Below, in pieces: positions 31,145 through 33,794 of a DNA stretch of 33,794 nucleotides. Numbering within the stretch: the stretch's first letter is position 1; each line of letters starts with the position of its first letter. The position numbers were made by a program, and so were the translations under genes. The notes under the pieces are model-generated. The model ran no database searches, had not been told where the DNA came from, and saw nothing but the letters and a program-made list of their open reading frames with translations. This DNA is from Oscillibacter sp. (GTDB lineage: Bacteria > Bacillota > Clostridia > Oscillospirales > Oscillospiraceae). Location: assembly GCA_024404295.1 (NCBI GenBank), contig JAKSQE010000001.1, forward strand, positions 1-33,794. Reading direction: 5' to 3'.

Positions 31145-32020
31145 TTACACCTTATCGGTAACCTTCTCACCGAACAGGCCGGTGGGACGGACACACAGCA
31201 CCACGATCAGCAGAGCGAAGGTAAATGCATCAGAGAAGGTGGTGTAACCCAAGCCCTTGATGACCTCTTCGCACAAACCGATGATGAAAGCGCCCACCAC
31301 AGCACCGGGAATCGAACCGATGCCGCCGAACACCGCTGCCACGAAAGCCTTCAGGCCGGGCATACCGCCGGAGGTGATGGCCACAGAGGGATAGTTTGTG
31401 AAGTACAGCATGGCGCCCACGGCTGCCAGGAAGGAACCGATGACAAACGTCATGGAAATCACAGCATTGATCTTAATGCCCATGAGCTGCGCCGTTTCAA
31501 AGTCCTTAGCGGCAGCACGCATGGCCATACCGATCTTGGTGTGATTGATGATGTAAACCAGCAGGAACACCAACACAATGGTCAGCACAGGGGTCAGCAA
31601 CGTCACACGCTTGGTGGAAGCACCCAGCACCGTAACCTGATCGGAAATCCAGGGAATGGGATTGCTGACAGGCTGGGGAACACCGCCGGTGATGTAGAAC
31701 GCCAGATTCTGGATCAGATAGCTGACACCAATGGCGGAAATCATCAGGGACATACGAGGTGCGGTACGCAGGGGTTTGTACGCCACGCGCTCAATGGTAA
31801 AACCAAGAACAACAGTGACTAAAATGGCCAGAGGCAGAGCCAGGTAAATGGGCATGGAAGCTGTGGCGTAAACCATGACCAGACCGGCAACCATAAACAC
31901 GTCGCCGTGGGCAAAGTTGATCAGACGCAGAATACCGTACACCAGCGTGTAGCCAATGGCGATCAGTGCGTACTGGCCGCCCACAGAAATGCCATTGATC
32001 ATGTAAGGCAACAGACTCAT
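31145..32020 (-). CDS. livH: Branched-chain amino acid ABC transporter permease LivH
   Basis: The 291-residue inner-membrane permease begins MSLLPYMINGISVGGQYALI and contains GYTLVYGILRLINFAHGDV, the classic LivH N-terminus, then the coupling segment TKIGMAMRAAAKDFETAQLM and the late AAVFGGIGSIPGAVVGAFII. GGAGGGAA precedes the ATG. The 173-base gap to livK carries a long stem-loop that may lower transcription into this gene relative to livK. Confidence 0.95.
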   Translation of the reverse strand: MSLLPYMINGISVGGQYALIAIGYTLVYGILRLINFAHGDVFMVAGLVMVYATASMPIYLALPLAILVTVVLGFTIERVAYKPLRTAPRMSLMISAIGVSYLIQNLAFYITGGVPQPVSNPIPWISDQVTVLGASTKRVTLLTPVLTIVLVFLLVYIINHTKIGMAMRAAAKDFETAQLMGIKINAVISMTFVIGSFLAAVGAMLYFTNYPSVAITSGGMPGLKAFVAAVFGGIGSIPGAVVGAFIIGLCEEVIKGLGYTTFSDAFTFALLIVVLCVRPTGLFGEKVTDKV

Positions 32021-32056
32021 GAAATTCCCTCCTTCTTTTTCTTTGGCGTAATGTGC

Positions 32057-32114
32057 AAAAAACAGTTGGACTGTCTCGAAAAGACGTTATTCAGCCGCCC
32101 TTTCGAGGCAGCCC
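32057..32114 (-). terminator. Long stem-loop with U-tract between livK and livH (probable attenuator or mRNA stabiliser)
   Basis: On the minus strand a 19-bp stem (32096-32114 with 32068-32086) forms with one mismatch and three G-U pairs around a 9-base loop. Five bases later comes a run of six U (32057-32062). The plus-strand version pairs worse, so the structure appears built for the liv transcript. Such elements commonly leave more binding-protein mRNA than permease mRNA; that role is inferred. Confidence 0.6.
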
Positions 32115-32193
32115 ATATCGCAAATCACAGTTCTCTATAACCGCCGAACTCCGGAGCTTTTCGGTTGGTTGGCGTGTGTAAAGGAGCGTGTAA

Positions 32194-33387
32194 TTAGTTG
32201 ACGCCCTGAACCTTCACGAAGTCCCAGTTGTTGGTTGCGGTGTTGGCAGCCTTGATGAAAGCGGAATCACGCTCGGCATCGCCGATGGAGTCGAACTTGA
32301 TCAGGCCGGACACGCCGGTGTACTCCACAGAGGGCAGAGCTTCCAGAACAGCCTTGGGATCGGTGCTACCAGCGGCCTTCAGAGCCTCCAGAGCGGTGAA
32401 GTATGCGTCATAACCCATAGCGGTAACAGCGGAGACCATGTCGTTGCCGCCGTTGTTGGTCTTAGCATCAGCGTTGGCATTGATCCACTCCTTGATGCCC
32501 TTATCGAACTCGGAACCGCTCTCCTGATAGAAGGTGGTGATCTCAACGTTGACGTCCTTGCCCTGTGCGCTCTCCAGAACCATGTTGTTGTCCCAGGTAT
32601 CGGAGCCCAGCAGAGAGCCGGAGAAGCCCTGAGCTGCTGCAGCCTCAATGATCAGCTGAGCATAGTTGGTGGAAACGGGAGCCATGATGACGCCGGCACC
32701 GGCAGAAGCGGCGTTGTTGATGTAGGAAACGAAGTTGGCGCTGCCCTCGGGGAAGTCCTCAGAGATGACGGTGCCGCCCAGAGCCTTGAAGGCCTCGGAG
32801 AAGTAGTGAACCAGACCCTGGTCATAGTCAGAGCCCAGCATTGCCAGAGTGTAAGCAGTGGTCACACCCAGCTCGTTGTAGGCATAGTTAGCCAGAACGG
32901 TGCCCTGGAAGGGATCCAGGAAGCAAACACGGAAGTAAACATCGCAGTCAGCGGTGACCTGGGGGTTGGTGCAGGTGACGCCGATGGCAGGGATGCCGGC
33001 CTTAGAGAAGACCTCGCCGCCAGCCATGGAAACGCCGGAACCATAGGAACCCAGAACCACGGAAACATTGCGGTTCACCAGCTCGGAAGCGGCAGAGGGG
33101 CCGTTCTCAGCGGTGGTACGGTTATCCACGATCTCCAGCTGGACCTCATAGGTCTCGCCGCCAATCTCAACGGTGGGCTGAACAGTGTTTGCATACTGCA
33201 TGCCCAGGATCTCCTGCTTGCCGCCAGCACCGTTATCGCCGGTCTGGGGCTCAAAGACGCCGATCTTGACGACCTTAGCGCTGCTGTCGGAACTGTTGTC
33301 AGCTGCGGGAGCGTCAGACTTGGCGCCGCAAGCTGCCAGACTCATGGCCATAGCCAGAGTCAGCACGATGGCTAAAAACTTCTTCAT
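32194..33387 (-). CDS. livK: Branched-chain amino acid ABC transporter substrate-binding lipoprotein LivK-like
   Basis: The 397-residue protein has a lipoprotein signal peptide (MKKFLAIVLTLAMAMSLAAC) with lipidated Cys20, a short polar linker (about 21-38, rich in S, D and A) and a type I periplasmic-binding fold (KVVKIGVFEPQTGDNGAGGK, VLGSYGSGVSMAGGEVFSKA, FSGSLLGSDTWDNN, VSAVTAMGYDAYF). Gram-positive binding proteins are tethered outside the membrane this way; LspA in this window would process it. AGGAGG precedes the ATG. Its codons are strongly biased to a small set, as expected for an abundantly made protein. The ligand could be a branched-chain amino acid or a related amide or peptide. 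Confidence 0.94.
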   Translation of the reverse strand: MKKFLAIVLTLAMAMSLAACGAKSDAPAADNSSDSSAKVVKIGVFEPQTGDNGAGGKQEILGMQYANTVQPTVEIGGETYEVQLEIVDNRTTAENGPSAASELVNRNVSVVLGSYGSGVSMAGGEVFSKAGIPAIGVTCTNPQVTADCDVYFRVCFLDPFQGTVLANYAYNELGVTTAYTLAMLGSDYDQGLVHYFSEAFKALGGTVISEDFPEGSANFVSYINNAASAGAGVIMAPVSTNYAQLIIEAAAAQGFSGSLLGSDTWDNNMVLESAQGKDVNVEITTFYQESGSEFDKGIKEWINANADAKTNNGGNDMVSAVTAMGYDAYFTALEALKAAGSTDPKAVLEALPSVEYTGVSGLIKFDSIGDAERDSAFIKAANTATNNWDFVKVQGVN

Positions 33388-33462
33388 GTGGTAATCCTCC
33401 TAAAATATAAATGCTTTGAACATCTAAGCGCAGGAATTCTCCCAGCACTTATCATGTTACGT

Positions 33463-33491
33463 ATTTTATTCAGAATTTCTTGCGTAAACAA
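33463..33491 (-). promoter_or_regulatory. Promoter of the livKHMGF operon
   Basis: Minus strand: -35 TTGTTT (33486-33491), 17-base spacer, -10 TAAAAT (33463-33468). The leader to livK is about 70 bases. A second, weaker pair (TTGACT at 33574-33579 and TATAAA at 33549-33554, spacing 19) lies further upstream. Confidence 0.5.
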
Positions 33492-33499
33492 GGTCAAAT

Positions 33500-33694
33500 T
33501 TGCACAGAGTTTTCCTTGCCCATTTCATTGGTTTTTATGGAATTCTTTTTTATAAAACGTACGAGTGTCCACCAGTCAAAGACTTTTTCACAAATATGGA
33601 CAAAAATACTCTCTTTGCGTTTTTCGTCGGCGGACACATGTACTGGTTATTTTGACGGAAACCATTTGCGAATGTTCTCTTTTTTCGGCATTTT
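33500..33694. other. Intergenic region without recognised features
   Basis: This AT-rich stretch between the livK promoter and the possible divergent gene shows no open frame with coding character, no strong hairpin and no clear promoter for the plus strand. It may hold control sites for the liv operon. Confidence 0.5.
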
Positions 33695-33718
33695 ATGTGG
33701 TCCTGCCGGAAAAGAGTC

Positions 33719-33794
33719 ATGAAAAACATGCAAGTTTTCAAGTATTATCCGCGCAAATATATGCCAAAGAGGGCGAAATCGCAGATTTGCGATT
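33719..33794 (+). CDS. Possible start of a divergent gene, truncated by window end
   Basis: From the ATG at 33719 the frame stays open to the window end for 25 codons and begins MKNMQVFKYYPRKYMPKRAK. It is basic and tyrosine-rich and I do not recognise it. An in-frame ATG at 33695 is an alternative start; the frame is closed by a stop at 33653. The ribosome binding site (GGAAAAGAG) is weak. The last 18 bases (33777-33794) form an inverted repeat, AATCGCA with TGCGATT, which could instead mark a terminator for a gene beyond the edge. Too short to be sure it is real. Confidence 0.3.
   Translation, partial: MKNMQVFKYYPRKYMPKRAKSQICD

Noticed and set aside
30422..31822. Plus-strand open frame of 466 codons opposite livM and livH
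   Set aside because: Low-complexity H, Q, T, D and G composition, no homology I recognise, and complete overlap with certain permease genes.
33549..33579. Second livK promoter (TTGACT with TATAAA)
   Set aside because: The 19-base spacing is poor, and the downstream TTGTTT/TAAAAT pair with 17-base spacing is the better candidate.
1..33794. Mobile elements, CRISPR arrays, tRNA or rRNA genes, defence islands
   Set aside because: No transposase or integrase, no regularly spaced repeats, no cloverleaf-like sequence and no terminal repeats were seen; the region reads as conserved chromosome.

Overview
This window looks like chromosomal core DNA from a low-complexity Firmicute of the class Clostridia, most likely an Oscillospirales/Oscillospiraceae-type gut anaerobe. 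That placement is inference. It rests on the gene content (GdpP, FtsH-Hpt-TilS, RNase J, SepF/DivIVA, an 81-residue Hfq, DUF975, an HPr-like protein), on Gram-positive Shine-Dalgarno sites (AGGAGG type) before most genes, and on balanced to slightly GC-rich composition. I see no tRNA, rRNA, CRISPR array, insertion sequence or prophage. Nearly every gene is on the minus strand; the certain exceptions are a small DMT-type permease and RNase J.

Layout, left to right. (1) 1-1327: proC followed by a truncated hydroxypyruvate isomerase-like gene, with its own promoter. (2) 1447-2322: a HAD phosphatase-like gene whose ribosome binding site directly follows a terminator. (3) 2369-13639: one minus-strand operon read miaB-mutS-CPBP protease-mutL-miaA-hfq-HlyD-like adaptor-yggS-sepF-divIVA. 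It joins tRNA A37 modification, mismatch repair, RNA chaperoning and cell division. (4) 13831-14565: the plus-strand DMT permease and, converging on it, an HPr-like gene lacking the phosphorylatable histidine. (5) 14827-25124: a second long minus-strand operon read gdpP-rplI-dnaB-tilS-hpt-ftsH-DUF975-lspA-rluD-lipoprotein, with many start/stop overlaps. (6) 25332-26351: a LacI-family regulator, divergent from RNase J (26754-28412). (7) 28475-33387: a complete branched-chain amino acid type ABC importer read livK-livH-livM-livG-livF. (8) 33388-33794: the livK promoter region and possibly the start of a divergent gene.

How the genes work together. MiaA and MiaB act in succession on tRNA adenosine 37. 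MutS and MutL are mismatch-repair partners. SepF and DivIVA organise the division site. TilS, Hpt and FtsH form a widely conserved block. LspA would process the lipoproteins in this window (LivK and the rluD-coupled lipoprotein). The five Liv proteins make one transporter.

I found no clearly new multi-gene system. The points most worth checking are: a three-segment alternative hairpin that could hide or expose the hfq ribosome binding site; a roughly 85-base patch in RNase J where every departure from the family consensus is a change to C, which looks like a data error; a long stem-loop between livK and livH; the HPr-like protein without its histidine; and a perfect 13-bp hairpin without a U-tract before lspA.
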